A DNA stretch of 64,000 nt from Hyaloperonospora brassicae (lineage: Eukaryota; Oomycota; Peronosporomycetes; Peronosporales; Peronosporaceae). Each line of letters begins with the position of its first letter. The first letter of the stretch is position 1. The notes under the pieces were generated by a model. That model was given only the letters and a program-made list of their open reading frames with translations. It was not told the DNA's origin and made no database searches. Made by a program: the position numbers and the translations under genes. This document shows, piece after piece, positions 46,347 to 59,000 of this stretch. The stretch lies in the NCBI GenBank assembly GCA_947650285.1, contig CANTFL010001383.1, positions 214,335-278,334 of the forward strand, written 5' to 3'.

Positions 46347-48608
46347 ATGCCGCCCGCCGTCTTGTCTTCCGTAGCAGTGCTCCTATTTGTATGGTCAAGT
46401 AACAATACTACTACTGCACATGCCAAAGAGTACTCGACAAAGTCAGGTGTTAAGCCGTGGGTGGACCCCTCGACACCTGAGACTGCACGGCACATGCGCA
46501 CGTCGAGAGGAGAGACTTGGGATCTCGTGATGAGCGACGAGTTCAATACGGCGAAACGCAGTTTTCGACCAGGGGACGATCACTTGTGGACATCGCTGGA
46601 GAAACCCGATGGGGTCAATGGCGCGCTGGAGATTTACTCGCACAATATGACGTCCACCCGGTGCGACGACAGTGGCGACTGCTACTTGTACATTGAAGCG
46701 GCGGACGAGACAACGACCATCACAGTGTATAACGCGTACCTCAAGCCCCCCGCGTACGAGAACGTGACGTTTTACTACCGAGCAGCGATGGTCCAGTCGT
46801 GGAACAAATTCTGCTACCAAGGGGGCTTCATTGAAGTCCGAGCCCAATTACCGGGAGCCGTATCCCAACATTCAGGTAATCCGGATCTCGTTCAAGGCAA
46901 AGCTGGACGCGTAGTCAGCGGTACATATTACCCGACGTGGCCAGGCATTTGGATGATGGGGAATCTCGGTCGGGCCATCTTTTCAGCGTCCACGAGTCGG
47001 ATGTGGCCCTTTTCGTACAACAAGTGCGAACCAGAGCTCTTCGATCCCAAGAACCAGCGCATCAGTGCTTGTGACGACGAGCCTGGCTACGGTCTCCATA
47101 GCAATCAGGGCCGCGGGGCACCGGAAATCGATATCTTGGAAGGAGGCGGAGCAGCGATCTCGGCGTCCTTGCAAGTTGCGCCTGGGATGCCGACTGACTT
47201 CCGACTCTTTCCCGCGGACCCTGCGCACGATGGACACGACATGGTCTGCGTCTTCAAGTACAGTTGCAAGACGCCTGGCGCAAACTTCATTGACGTGCCG
47301 ACGAAGTACTATGAGAAGAAACGCGGCCACAAGTCGTGGTACCAAGGTCTTCGCTACGCGGCCAACAACTTTTGCCATTCTTCAAGCGATGCGAAACAGG
47401 ACGTCAGCACGATTACCGCGGCGATCAAAGCTGGCATCACCGACAACAATTGCACAGCCAGCACGTGTCCAGCGTCGTTTGATGCGAACAGTGACTTGAG
47501 TGCAATCGATGGGGTCGGCAACGACTTCTGGGGCATCAACACGAACGGCACGTGCTATCCACTGATGAACTCGTACACCGGCGCATACTTGTGTGATCCG
47601 GATAACACGGACAAGAACTGCCTGGAACCGCGCAACTCGACGACACCGAAAACCAACTCCATGGATCCATTCAACTACCAAATCGACGCCATCTCAGCAA
47701 ATTGGCCCGTGCATCTCGGTGTGTACACAAACTACCTTCTGTACCAGATCGAATGGGTCACGGGACAGGACGGATACGTGCGCTGGATGCTGGCTGGTCA
47801 GCCTCTTTTTGAAGTCACTGCCGAGTCACTAGTGCTCGTCCCGCAGAACGCCAAGAAGAACAATCCGCAAAAGCTCATGCTTGAGGAGCCAATGTCCATT
47901 ATCTTCAACGTGGCATTGTCACGGTCATGGAGTGCTGTGCCGCCAAATCCTGGCAGCGAATGTCGTGGCGACGGCAGCGACGAAGCTGTCAACAAAATTT
48001 GCAACGACTTTCCAATGTTCATGAAAGTTGACTACATCCGGTTGTATCAAGATCCGAAGGGGAATCGTGGACCCGATGATTACATGCAACTCGGGTGCGA
48101 TCCAAAGAGTCATCCAACACGAGAATGGATTCAAGGCCACTTGGAGGAGTATGAAGATACCGACAATCCATGGAAAGAGGTGACGGGCAAAGCCTTTTGT
48201 ACAACGGACAGCGACTGTACTATCAACCGCAATGGCGCCCAAAAGCTGATCACGGGCAAATGCCTGGAATCTCGATGCACGTGCTTGTACCCGACTTCGT
48301 GGGGTGGTCCGCGGTGCACCTTTGCGTTTGCCGGCGATGTCAACAGCACAGCGTTCGCCACGCAGCGCACTTACGGTCCGCCAATGGAGATCTCGGTGAT
48401 TGTAGCAATCCTCATACTCTTGTCCACTGTGATTGCCGCGTGGATGTCCATCCGCACGCTCAAGAAACAGGCGGATGAAGCCATCTTGGCCGCGGAAGTA
48501 AAGAAGTATGAGCAACCGAGGCCGTCATATCCAACTCGTATGTACTCAGCAGTGTACGAGTGCGACACGTCCCATCCGAAAGACAACTACAGCCAGAATT
48601 TTCTGTAG
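46347..48608 (+). CDS. Kre6/Skn1-like GH16 beta-glucan protein
   Basis: 753 residues, intact. N-terminal signal peptide about 1-26. Residues about 55-590 are a GH16 domain of the SKN1/KRE6 type, with WDLVMSDEFN, FCYQGGFIEVRAQLPG, TYYPTWPGIWMMGNLG and the catalytic motif EIDILE at 260-265 (nucleophile Glu 260, acid/base Glu 265). VDYIRLYQD closes the domain. Residues about 615-660 form a Cys-rich EGF-like module (FCTTDSDC ... CTCLYPTSWGGPRC). One transmembrane helix follows at about 682-704, then a 49-residue tail. Kre6/Skn1 proteins are needed for beta-1,6-glucan formation in yeast; in oomycetes a role in wall beta-glucan assembly is inferred. It has a single exon and a paralogue at 61636. 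Confidence 0.9.
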   Translation: MPPAVLSSVAVLLFVWSSNNTTTAHAKEYSTKSGVKPWVDPSTPETARHMRTSRGETWDLVMSDEFNTAKRSFRPGDDHLWTSLEKPDGVNGALEIYSHNMTSTRCDDSGDCYLYIEAADETTTITVYNAYLKPPAYENVTFYYRAAMVQSWNKFCYQGGFIEVRAQLPGAVSQHSGNPDLVQGKAGRVVSGTYYPTWPGIWMMGNLGRAIFSASTSRMWPFSYNKCEPELFDPKNQRISACDDEPGYGLHSNQGRGAPEIDILEGGGAAISASLQVAPGMPTDFRLFPADPAHDGHDMVCVFKYSCKTPGANFIDVPTKYYEKKRGHKSWYQGLRYAANNFCHSSSDAKQDVSTITAAIKAGITDNNCTASTCPASFDANSDLSAIDGVGNDFWGINTNGTCYPLMNSYTGAYLCDPDNTDKNCLEPRNSTTPKTNSMDPFNYQIDAISANWPVHLGVYTNYLLYQIEWVTGQDGYVRWMLAGQPLFEVTAESLVLVPQNAKKNNPQKLMLEEPMSIIFNVALSRSWSAVPPNPGSECRGDGSDEAVNKICNDFPMFMKVDYIRLYQDPKGNRGPDDYMQLGCDPKSHPTREWIQGHLEEYEDTDNPWKEVTGKAFCTTDSDCTINRNGAQKLITGKCLESRCTCLYPTSWGGPRCTFAFAGDVNSTAFATQRTYGPPMEISVIVAILILLSTVIAAWMSIRTLKKQADEAILAAEVKKYEQPRPSYPTRMYSAVYECDTSHPKDNYSQNFL

Positions 48609-51600
48609 TCCACGCTTTCACCAAACGTTTTGTCGACATCACGAGCGCAATTTGGCGCTTATCAAACCTTCTTCGAGTGTACAGTCACTTTGGAACTCGA
48701 TGATGACTACTGTGACGCGGGTCTTGTAGTACAAAGTGGGTGTTTACCACGCAACGAGACAGATTGTTTTTCTCTTGCCAGGTGCACTCGATCGTAGAAT
48801 GCCGAAATCGTTGCTGTCTTGGCGCGAGAATCGGGAGTTCTGCATGATTTGAGTCCTTGTTGAAGCACAAGGCCTATTGTGATAGCCTCGTAGCCCGTGC
48901 TATCCGACCCCGGTAACTGAGAAACGCTTTATGATCTGCTTTTACAACGAAACAAGGTAAACGTCCTTACCAGATAGTCGATGCCATTATCAGCAGCAAC
49001 ACAATTCGCTTGACGTGGAAAGCGCCGATCGCAATGATGCCGTTCGTGCAGATTGTTGAGTGGGGACATTGTCGTGAGAGCGCCGTAATCCATTGACCAC
49101 GTCGACTTGATGATCGTCATGCACGATAGGAGAGAACACCATTCGATGATTTACTAGTAATCGTCGACTAGCGATGACGTATCGAGTCGCCAAGTCTGCG
49201 TCTTGATACGAAGCATTTCGCACGCTTCATGTCTTGTGAGTCGCACAGTGGAAGTGGGTCTCGTTATAAGATGAGACACAAAAGGTAGCACATCCCCGGT
49301 AAGGTTAATACAGCGATGCAGTTTAACCGTCGGCATGCAACAACAATCCACATGTTGCCCCACTGGAAAGACACAGTCTATGATTGGCTACGCGATATCG
49401 ACAATCAACGATACCATTTCATGATTTGTCACGCTAGATAGAAAGCAGTCAGTCCCAATGGAATGAACACGCTCATCCTGCGTCGCAAACCCGTTCTCAC
49501 ATCATCGCTGCAGTCGTTGCGTCGCCTTCTTTTTGCAAGCTCAGTCAATCAAAAATTGCGTCGAGCTCGTTCAAAGTGCCGCTTTTCATCAACAGATTCG
49601 ATGTGCTGATGCTGGTCAGGCTTGACTACGCGCGCAGACTGTCCACTTCACTTGTCTGTTTGTTTGTTACAACGTCCGAAGCTGCGATCTGTGGTACACA
49701 GAAGTACAAGCAAGCGTCGCCACGCCCACAGTTCTGACAGAAACTCGTTGCCAGTTGATCAGACAGTCGACCTCTGCCCTGGGCGAGGTGGGTGAGGGCT
49801 TGCATTATGAGTGCACGTTTGCTGGCCAAAACATCAGATGGCGCTCCAACGCAGAGCATCGAGACAGTACGGCCATCGCTGCAGAGGTGATGCAAAAGCC
49901 CGCAGGCGGATCTTCAAGCAGTAGGTACGTGATCAAGCGGGGACTTGTAGCCGCGCAAATAGTTCTTTGTTACCGCCAAAATACCAAGTTGTCTCGCACG
50001 TCGATATCTGGCCGCATGCCAAATGAGGACAATCCACGCTACTCACATCTGATGTCCATATACATTGCTTACTCGCGAGCGCATTAGGCTTGCGGCTCAA
50101 ACGTCATTTTGTGACCATACCACGTCCACTCGGCGACAAACACTCGATATCTAGGCACAGCATTAAGTAACACAGTCTGCAGTTACAAGCTGTATCTGGG
50201 TACCGCAAAGCTCCTCACTATCGGGTTCCACGGTGCCCATACCCACGGCTTGCTGTTCACCGCTCCAGTCTCGTGAAAGCGCCAAGACTACACCATTGTA
50301 CCTGCTAATCGCGCATCAGCCTAGCTTTGCCACAATCGACAGTTATACCAGCAAACGTTGCGACGCGCGACTCGTACGTGCACCGTCAATTTGTGCAGTG
50401 GTTGTGCTCTGGTAGCTCGCTACGTGCATGCGCTCCTCGGCCATGTATTGTTTCTCGACATCATCGTGGAAACATCCGAATACATTTGCAAACTCTATCA
50501 CATGAGCACGATCTCCACGACACATCTCATCTCCCACTGTACCGTGCACTCTCAATGCCTTCACTGTGTGACGGCAATACGAAGTGCCACGTTTTCCACC
50601 TTACTCGATAGTCGGCACATGATCGTATCGCAGCGTTCAGTCATGCATCGTCACGTCTTCCAGGAAAATGTCCCGTTGCAAGGTAGTGTCCGCATTCGAG
50701 TATGATGTCATGGCTAAGTAGCATGTGTTTGAGCCCACCCTCCCATTTCGCTCGATAAAAAGATCCTCTGGTAGTAGCATTGTCCGCCCACGACAACAGC
50801 GTGCTGACGAACGCATACCATCGTGACATGGACCCAGTCGTGCTCTTCAAGACGTAGAGCCGAGTCCACTAGAAGATCCCGTTCGCTCCACTACCGCTGT
50901 TCCATACGTAACGACAGCAATCGTAACAAGTCACTTGCAGCTTTTTTCCATTCCTGTCACAGCCGCACAAACGTCTCCTCAATCGTTCAACAAACCACGT
51001 GACACGCCAAAAAGCTGCCGTGCCGGAAGCAAAATACCGGACATCTGTGGTATCTCTTGTCAGATCGCGCACCGGCGCAGCAGCATCCGCACTCGCAGCA
51101 CTGTGTCGACATAGTGGGAGCGCATATGACCACACGATTCCAGCCACGCGTGCGTCTACGTCTCGTCACCAGCGGCTTGGACTTGGCACTCCTACGGACA
51201 GCACAGCGCAACGGCAACTGGGACGGACGTCCAGTCGGGGCTGACGCTTCTCGTAGCGGCCGTCTCGTACCGTCATTTCTGCTGGTTGTGGCTGGCATTG
51301 CGTACATATGCAGCACCTTGTGACACGCTCACAGTCATTGCTCGCCACACTACCTGAACGCACAACACACGCACCAGACTCTCTCTCTCTTTCTCTTTCT
51401 TTTCCCTGCACGAGGTATCCAACGAGATACAATTGTTTCGAGTGAGTGGTATTGGTTTTCGTGCAGAGACACAATACATATCTCGCCGCCGCAGCTACAG
51501 AGCCACTCGGGTCGTCAATCGTCCTCTATAATAAATACATCTCAACGAACCGCACAGCATCGCCAGACGTCCGTCCACGCGACCGAAGGCGCCACCGCAC

Positions 51601-51709
51601 GACCAAAGACGTCTCGCGTCGACCGCGCGCACTAAAGAGACGGACGACGAACAAATGAGCCGACAGCCGCCACTCGACGTGCGCTCGTAGCACTCGCACC
51701 GCCGGTCAC
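48609..51709. other. 3-kb intergenic region, nothing recognised
   Basis: Only short overlapping frames up to about 115 codons on either strand, none with recognisable domains. No long repeats. It lies between the 3' ends of two convergent genes (GH16 plus, transporter minus). Confidence 0.5.
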
Positions 51710-53227
51710 TCACTCAATCGCTTCGCTGAAGATGTACACGTTGTAGGCGACGCAGTAGGCGAGCGACGTGAGGAACGCCGTGGCCGTGAGCGCGCCGGCG
51801 TTTTCGGTAAAGCCGCCGTACATGCGCACGAGCTGCGCGTCGAGTTTCTGGAGCGGCAGAATAAAGACAAAGAGCAGTGCGACGCTGTTGACGCAGCACG
51901 TGACGAGCGTTAGACTCGCAATGGACCAGCGGTCGGCCGTTGTGTCGTCGGCCGCGCGCACAGGGAACAGCGCCACGCGCTCAATGGTCGTGAGCAGTGT
52001 GCTGGCAAAGATCTTGAAGATCGTATTGAACGAGAGCGCGAGGCCCACGACGCCGCCTTCCGAGCCCTCTTCAATGATCTCCGTCACGGGCGCCAGGAGC
52101 AGGAGCGCCATGACGCCCGACGCAACGCCCGTGAGGCCATTGAGGCCGACGTAGACGGCTGCGTGGCGGCACAGCGCCGGGACAACCAGCGCGGCCAGTG
52201 CGAGTTGCGGGACGATCGTCAGAACGGGCGCGAGCGCAAAGAAGCGCTTCCAGAGCAGGTTGCGCAGCTGCCAGCGCCAGACGAGCACCGTGAGGATCAA
52301 GACGACGTCGCTGGCGGTGCTGCTGAGGAGCGCCGACGGGCGGTCGCTCGTGTGCGTCCAGCGGCGCAGCGCGTGCGCCACGCGCGGGAAGTCAAAGTGG
52401 AGGAAAAACGCAAAGCTCGCGACGACAATGAGGATGCGCCAGACGGCTTTTTGTTTCGTGAGTTTCCAGTAGCTTTCGCACTTACCGCGGAGACTCTGTT
52501 TGCGCGCGGCGGGCGCTTCGTGGCCGCTGCGGAGCACGAGGGCAATGGTCGCGAGCGACAGGGGCATGAGCACGAGCAAGAGCAGTGCAATCTCGTGCAC
52601 CTGCACAACGTGTTGGATCACGTACACGAGCACGCGCGCAGCCATTTGGCCCGCGGCGCGCACGACGAGGTAGTCGGCTTGGAACACGCCGCGCTCTTCG
52701 AGGCTCTCGCGCTGCGAGAGCGTCACAACGGCCGTGTGCACGGAGCAAAAGTTGACCATCGAGCCTAAGGTGACGCCGCCCATGAGCAGCATCATGACGT
52801 AGCTAAAGCTGCTGCCGACGACGGCGCTCTGCGCGAGCGCGTCGGCAAAGAGGCAGCCGAGGCCCAGCGCCGCGAGGCACACGAGGCTCAGCGACATGCC
52901 CAGCACCATGTACGACTTGCGGCGGTAGCCGTAGATGGGCACTGCGTCGGCGTAGAGGCCGACAAAGAACGCGAGCGCGGCCGGCACTTCCACGAGACGG
53001 TCCATGGCTTCCGTTTGGCTCGCGGTCAGTTGCAGTTGGTGGTTCACCATGGGCAGGAGCCCGTACCGCGCGCCAATGTAGATGAACGACGACGTGAACG
53101 TAGCGGCCACGAGGTCGGCAAAGACCGTCGAGAAGAACCGCACGAGGCCGCCAGGACGCAAACCGCCGTACATGTCATAGTTGTAAAAGTCCGGACCGGC
53201 AACGAAGCGGCTCGCGTTGAGGGCCAT
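51710..53227 (-). CDS. Folate-biopterin transporter family (MFS-like)
   Basis: 505 residues from ATG 53227, a polytopic membrane protein with about 12 hydrophobic helices. Markers of the folate-biopterin transporter family are the N-terminal helix (FIYIGARYGLLPM), FFVGLYADAVPIYGYRRKSY (the loop between early helices), and C-terminal EIIEEGSEGGVVGLALSFN. The central cytosolic loop is at about 255-285. The substrate in oomycetes is not known; transport of folates or pterins is inferred from the family. The open frame extends 18 codons upstream as Gly-Asn/Ser-Asn repeats but without an ATG, so ATG 53227 is preferred. GC-rich codon use. Single exon. Confidence 0.85.
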   Translation of the reverse strand: MALNASRFVAGPDFYNYDMYGGLRPGGLVRFFSTVFADLVAATFTSSFIYIGARYGLLPMVNHQLQLTASQTEAMDRLVEVPAALAFFVGLYADAVPIYGYRRKSYMVLGMSLSLVCLAALGLGCLFADALAQSAVVGSSFSYVMMLLMGGVTLGSMVNFCSVHTAVVTLSQRESLEERGVFQADYLVVRAAGQMAARVLVYVIQHVVQVHEIALLLLVLMPLSLATIALVLRSGHEAPAARKQSLRGKCESYWKLTKQKAVWRILIVVASFAFFLHFDFPRVAHALRRWTHTSDRPSALLSSTASDVVLILTVLVWRWQLRNLLWKRFFALAPVLTIVPQLALAALVVPALCRHAAVYVGLNGLTGVASGVMALLLLAPVTEIIEEGSEGGVVGLALSFNTIFKIFASTLLTTIERVALFPVRAADDTTADRWSIASLTLVTCCVNSVALLFVFILPLQKLDAQLVRMYGGFTENAGALTATAFLTSLAYCVAYNVYIFSEAIE

Positions 53228-55088
53228 GTTGCTGTTGCCGTTGCTGTTGCCGTTGCCGTTGCCTTTCGTGGTGGTGCGCAATCGCGCGCGTATTCAAGTA
53301 TCTCGCGTTATCGGGGCGGAAAGGCAACATGCTACACAAGAGGTTCAATAAGCCGAATAAGAGGTTCACGCAGCCGGGCGACACTTCGCCACCACGTTTC
53401 GGTCGTCGTGCAAAAAGTTGACTGATATCTTCCTACGGACGGAGGAAAAGAGGTATTTGCGCTGTTTTCGCTCACGATTGTACTGCAACTACAAGTACTA
53501 CTACTACGGCAACTACCACTGGTGCTACTACTGCTACCACTACTGGTCGCATCACAACACAAAGTGCGCTCGTCAAAGCTTCACGCAGCGTCGGCGCGAG
53601 ATCCCATGAACGTCGTCTGGATCGAACTCCTTTACGCAACGCACCGTCGTCGTCGTCGTCGTCGTTTCGTTTGTTTGTTTGTTTGTTTGCAATGGCCGTT
53701 ACAGAACCTGATTACCAACACGTTCCCAAAACGCACACAGACGGTGCGTTGCATTCAACTTACGTTTACGACTACTTCACTGAGGTCGCAACCGTTTGGC
53801 TATCTTTTCTGTCGTCATATATATTTCGATACCAATGCGTCCGTCGCAGCTCGCGGCGACTCTCGAGCTGAATCGATCGCTGAGCAGCCAGCGGTTGGTT
53901 GAACACGTCATTTAGTAGCGAAAAACGCGTCTCGCGTGAAACGACTTCCGAAACGGTTGCGTCACGGATGGGGGCGTCGTCGTGTTTATATCACAGATAG
54001 GTACTCTAGCGAAATCGAGGAGTGGGACCTTTATAACGCCATTCACCATACAACGGGCACGATCGCGCGACAACGTCGTGTCGCTCGCCAGCTGTGTGAA
54101 GAGATCTCATGCCGCGCTCCTTATCCGCACTCGCACAAGCGACGGTCTTTACTAACGTCAACCCTATACGTCCTTTGTGCGAAGTAAACTACCTCATCGC
54201 TCTGCGATCCCTACAATGCAGACGAGACGTGCTCGCAACTTGACTTGCCATCTGACGGGCGCGTAGCCGCGCACTCATCGTGGGGTCGAAATCTTGAGAT
54301 CCTCTGTAGAGGTCGGCCCGTGTCTTCGGACGACTTTGCTCCGTCGGTTTGGACGCACGAAACTCTGTCGCTCGTGCCAGCAGACAAAATGACAACAAGT
54401 TGAGGACCTAAAGAGCTCTTTCTGGGGACGTCCGCGGCTTCGATTCGTCTATCGTTTGTGCATTTACTACGAGCAAAACGAACTGTTGCTGCTTCGTAGC
54501 TGATGATGACAACCGCTTCTTTTCCGTGATGATCGGACCGTGTCATAGCTACGCCCCGACACATTTCAACCCGCGCATTGTGGCGATAGTTGCAGGGGTA
54601 GCAAATCGATTTGTGTCTGCAGAGTCGAACAGTTTTGATCAAAAGATGACGTGTAATGTCCCATCCGTCCGAATCATTGTAGCTGTAAGCTGCAAAACAC
54701 GCGCTCTATGGCGGATTGACGGAGAGCTTCGACAGGACGTCTTACTTTAGCTGAGTAAACTTTCCCGCAAACACACACACGGGCGTCTATTATTCTCCAC
54801 ACATTTATCATGGTGCATGTTGTGCCGCAAGATGGGAGAGATACACCTGTCTTTCCCAACGTTGCACACTTATTGTGCCGGAGATGTGGCCGCGGAGACC
54901 ACGATGGCCCATGACTTGTGGGAGCGGCTAAATACACCGCCGCCTATCCATTAGACTGAATGTTTATATGGCAACCGTTGTATCACGTTCGGACCACGTC
55001 ACTTCGAATATTACAGGATAAGCTAAGTAGAAAGGCACCTGTTGCATAGCCACGTCAATTCAAAAAGAAAATCGTCGTTGTCTAACGC
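53228..55088. other. Intergenic, nothing recognised
   Basis: Begins with the hexanucleotide GTTGCC/GTTGCT block (53228-53270) that would lie in the transporter leader. Trinucleotide (GTC)n and tetranucleotide (GTTT)n tracts lie at about 53643-53690. No gene seen; composition becomes AT-richer toward 55 kb. Confidence 0.5.
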
Positions 55089-55880
55089 ATGACGATGAGC
55101 CCTTCATCCATCTCCACTACTTCTGCTGCCACTGCTACGGTCGTTGATGTTGATACTAACTCTGTCGTCGCTGACAATCATGTTAGGTTCCAAGTTGATG
55201 CTGGCCCTAATCCTGCCGCCGCTGATCTCTCATGGATCTGTGTAGAATCTCCTCCAGTCGGGCTTTTTGACAGTTAAAAGACGGCTGTAGAGGCTCTAAA
55301 GCAGGACGCCGTACGCTAAGGCTTTGCTATTAGTGTATCCCGCGGCTGTTCGATTGGTCCCACGCGCAGTTTTCTCGCATGCTGGCAGAAATACCATTAT
55401 ACGAATCCCACAGTCGGCACACGTCAATGCTAGATCGCGAAACAAAAAAGGTCGGCTGTTCATGCGAGCTCGTGATCATGTATGACAAGCACGCCCCCGA
55501 AGAAACTGCCTGGTCAACGATTTTAGTGGACAACTGATACACCGGCCACTCTCGTTGTATCAGCAAGACCATGCTCTCGGCGCCACCGACGGCGCGACGT
55601 GCGACGCGGTACATTGACGATATTAATTCTGAGGTCGTCCAGATGCATCAGGATGGAGCTGCTCCAGGGGTATGTGTGCGTGTCGAAGTCATATACAGCA
55701 GGCCATTATCTGTTTTTTGTCTGTATGTGATTATCATAGGTTATTGTAAACCATTTTAAGGAAATGAGTGTCCTTATAAATGCCAAGGATGTCCACAATA
55801 TCGTTCAGAAAGCAAAGAGAAGGGAACTTGGTGGAAGATTACACACGGAAGCTTTGCTGCAGCCTACGAAGGACCAGCAT
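55089..55880 (+). pseudogene. FAR1/MULE-type transposase N-terminal remnant
   Basis: Mutator-like (MULE) transposases and their FAR1 relatives start with a WRKY/GCM1-type zinc finger. Here the frame from ATG 55089 gives a Ser/Thr/Val-rich lead, then LFDS-stop-KTAVEALKQDAVR-stop-GFAISVSRG. A second frame follows with DRETKKVGCSCELVIMYD, AWSTILVDN-stop-YTGH and ATRYIDDINSEVVQMHQD. An intron of 70 bp (55670-55739, GTATGT ... CATAG) is needed to continue in frame as VIVNHFKEMSVLINAKDVHN, with RRELGGRLHTEALLQ. Three stops and one frameshift make it dead, and the DDE catalytic part is absent. Identification rests on pattern (C-x-C ... H, AKDVHN, GG-x-x-x-EALL). Confidence 0.55.
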
Positions 55881-55911
55881 ATTTTATCTACGGTTGCAGT
55901 GTTAGCCGCGT

Positions 55912-56023
55912 GTGCATTTTTAATTACCTTATTCTGTAATTTATTTGAATTAGCGTGGCCTGGCTCCGTTACAGGTGCATTTCTGATTAGCTTATCCTGC
56001 AATATTCGAAGTGACGTGGCCTG
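55912..56023 (+). repeat. Diverged tandem duplication of about 50 bp
   Basis: 55912-55962 and 55975-56023 are two copies of one unit starting GTGCATTT and ending CGTGGCCTG, with about ten differences and small indels. It lies immediately after the FAR1-like remnant and could be part of the end of that element. Confidence 0.65.
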
Positions 56024-59000
56024 AATGTGATACGACTGTTGCCATTTAAATATTAAGTCTAATGGATAGGCGCGCGGTGTATTTAGCCATAATGCTAGGT
56101 GTATTTAGCCTCTCCCGTGATCTGTAGCCTTGCAGCTCATCGTGGTACGCTATCTGGTTGCACATCTCAGACGAGTCGCACAAACGTAACTTCTTCAAGT
56201 GACACTGTGGTGCCGACGTGAAGCGTTCGAAAAAGTGTCTGGAATGCTGATTGGAATGACAACGGAAAAGAGTGGTGGGTCCACCACGCTCGAGGTGTCA
56301 ATTTCATCCCCTTGAACGTGTCTACGCCTTGACCAGACACGAATCACAGCAGATCTTTCACATGTCAGTGTTTCATTTCGTGGTCTGAAAAGCGGTCTCT
56401 GTTCATTCACGCGGGCACATTTTATACCCGACATGTCGATACAAAAGAATGTTGAAGGCCGTCGTCATGTGCAGCAGCTCGAACATATGCACACTCTATG
56501 GATGCGTCTAGTATGAGTCGTAGGACTATATACTCTTTGCAACAACTGCACCATTTTGGTCTTCGAACATTCGCCGTCGAGCGTCAACCTGCTCTCGATT
56601 CTGTTCATAGTCGCACCTTTACGACATTGCGGATGCACGCGTCAGTACCTTTCTCGATGCTTTTGTGCCCATCGATAGCATCTTCGACATCCGAGACGGT
56701 CACAGTTGATGCGATTTTGCAGGCGCTTGATTGTGTACGCATCACAGCAAATGTGTTCGTAGTATTTGCCAAAACAGCACTCGCTGGCAAAGCAGCTACT
56801 CGTAGTTGAGTGTTCGCGTTGCTGAACGCCGTTTTGAGATCGTCCGATACACAAGCACCGCACTGCTTAGTGTGCTTGTCACTTTGGCTGACGACGACTA
56901 GGTCTTCCTGAGCTAGCTGTCGTCAGCCAACGTGAGCAGATCTACAACGACATTGAGAAATTCTGCCTTTACATGCGCTGTCTGCTATTTGCACACACAA
57001 CAAAGCAGAAAAGTGTCGAGATATAGACGCGATCACGATGAAAACGATGTTGCCACATTGATTCATACGTTTTCGGCTTACGAAGGTGCTCATGATGCAT
57101 TTCTTCGACCGAGCAGTCCACTAGCACTTAGTATGCCACGTGTTGGCCAGAACGCTCTACAGCACTCATTGTTGGGTTAAGAGGCGCTAACTCGGTAGGG
57201 ACTTGCGCCGACATCACACGCCGGCTTTCCATGGCCGTAGCCGACTCATGAATCGAGTTGTAAAAGTAGCAGTGGTAGTAACCAACTAGTGTACGAGCTA
57301 CGGAAAGTTGGTGACTTCGACCAAGTAGCGCGCTAGCTTTGCTGCACGACTACATAACTATCATGCATCTCTCTGGCCTACAAATTGCTCATGTACACGT
57401 TTGCATTGGGAAAGTCAAAGTACGTTGTACAGAGAGCTTGCACTCGTATATCTATCGGTCTATTATCCGACATCACTTCAACTGTCGAATAGCAATAATA
57501 AACTTCAGCGCCGAACGTTACCAAGTGTAGTCGATCAATGTGGCTAAGCCTCAGCGTATGTCATGTGTATGTGTCAGTCAATCTTACGGAAACGGTCTTT
57601 GCTAGTAAGATCGTAGCGGATTGATTTATCTGTTGTTCACTCCTGCCTATCAACGATAGATAATAAGAGTCTAAGCTACCAGTGCTCGACGTGCTATTCT
57701 CCTGCGTACGTGCGTGTTTTCTGAGGTCCCAAGAAAGCTGGAATGTTGTGCAGCACACAACGATGTAGGTCCAAATCTTTCGATACTGGCAAACATCATC
57801 GAGCAAACTGTAGTTGGTGAGCACGTATACACACTTACTTCTGTACTTACGTGCTGGCGCCTTTGATATCATCATTGCCGTTGTAGCATACACGCCACAT
57901 GATCGCGCGTACCTGCAACAATTCTGACTCTTGACGTACTAGTGCCAAAAGGTATAAAAATAGTGGAATAACACTCTCCCATGGTGTATCACGCATGACG
58001 CTTCGGATTATCCTACCGAGTTGTTTCGTTCATTATGCAGGGTCTTAGTTGTAAGCTAAGTTGTATGCTCCGCAAGCCATCTTGAAGCCATTTCGTAGCC
58101 TGTTCAGCTTTTTAGTGTTACATCGCTTACTCGAGCTGGTCCAAAACATGGCAGTTTCGTATCACTTTGTGGTGTGTATTCATTTCATGACCGCGTTTGG
58201 ATGGTGCTTGTTTTCATTAGGGCGCTCAACATTTGCTGGGTTCGACGAGACGCCCATACATCATCAGTATTGCCACGCGACCCTATCATCATTCCTACTA
58301 CGGGTATGGAGACAGTCGGTGTGTTAATGAGTGTTGAGAATGGGGGATGAGAGTAACAAAAATCGATCGAGGCTCTGATACTAGCGCGTGCTATATCGTA
58401 CGTCGTATCACTGTCTTCTTGCTTGATGGTCAATCAAGCAGCTAGAGTTGACCTTTTCATGCTCAATTGTGTGTTCATGCATCGACCGCGGTGTCCTAAC
58501 CTTTGGCACTCAATGTACGAGCTACTTATTGGGTACGGCGAACTAGCTGTACCGTTGCAACTGTTGCCGTCGAAAAGACAATACTGCCTCTGTATTAAAC
58601 ACAACGATGCCACTGATCGTACTGCAATTGCTACGTTTGTCTGTTAAGCGAGCCTAAATTCGCGAATACTTTAGCAAGTACAGGCTGGACGTTGAGGTAG
58701 CGGGCGCAGCCACACAGAGTGCAGCTGGAATGAGTCACATTCCTTGCTGATTGGATTACACACTCGTCCGAATCACTCACTTTTCAATGCCTCTTTCACA
58801 GATTTTCATTGAAACGGGTCCTTGGGTAGTTCGGATAAAGTAGTATGCAAGCGACATGCTTGTGCTAGCACTTTGCAATCCGAATTTACGTTTCACCCTT
58901 TCCTTCGAATACTCAGGCATACGAACCAACACTATGCCATTGCGTAGAGTGGTTCCTCGATGCAACTGCTGCACATCAGCTTACGTGCACTAGCGCGAAT

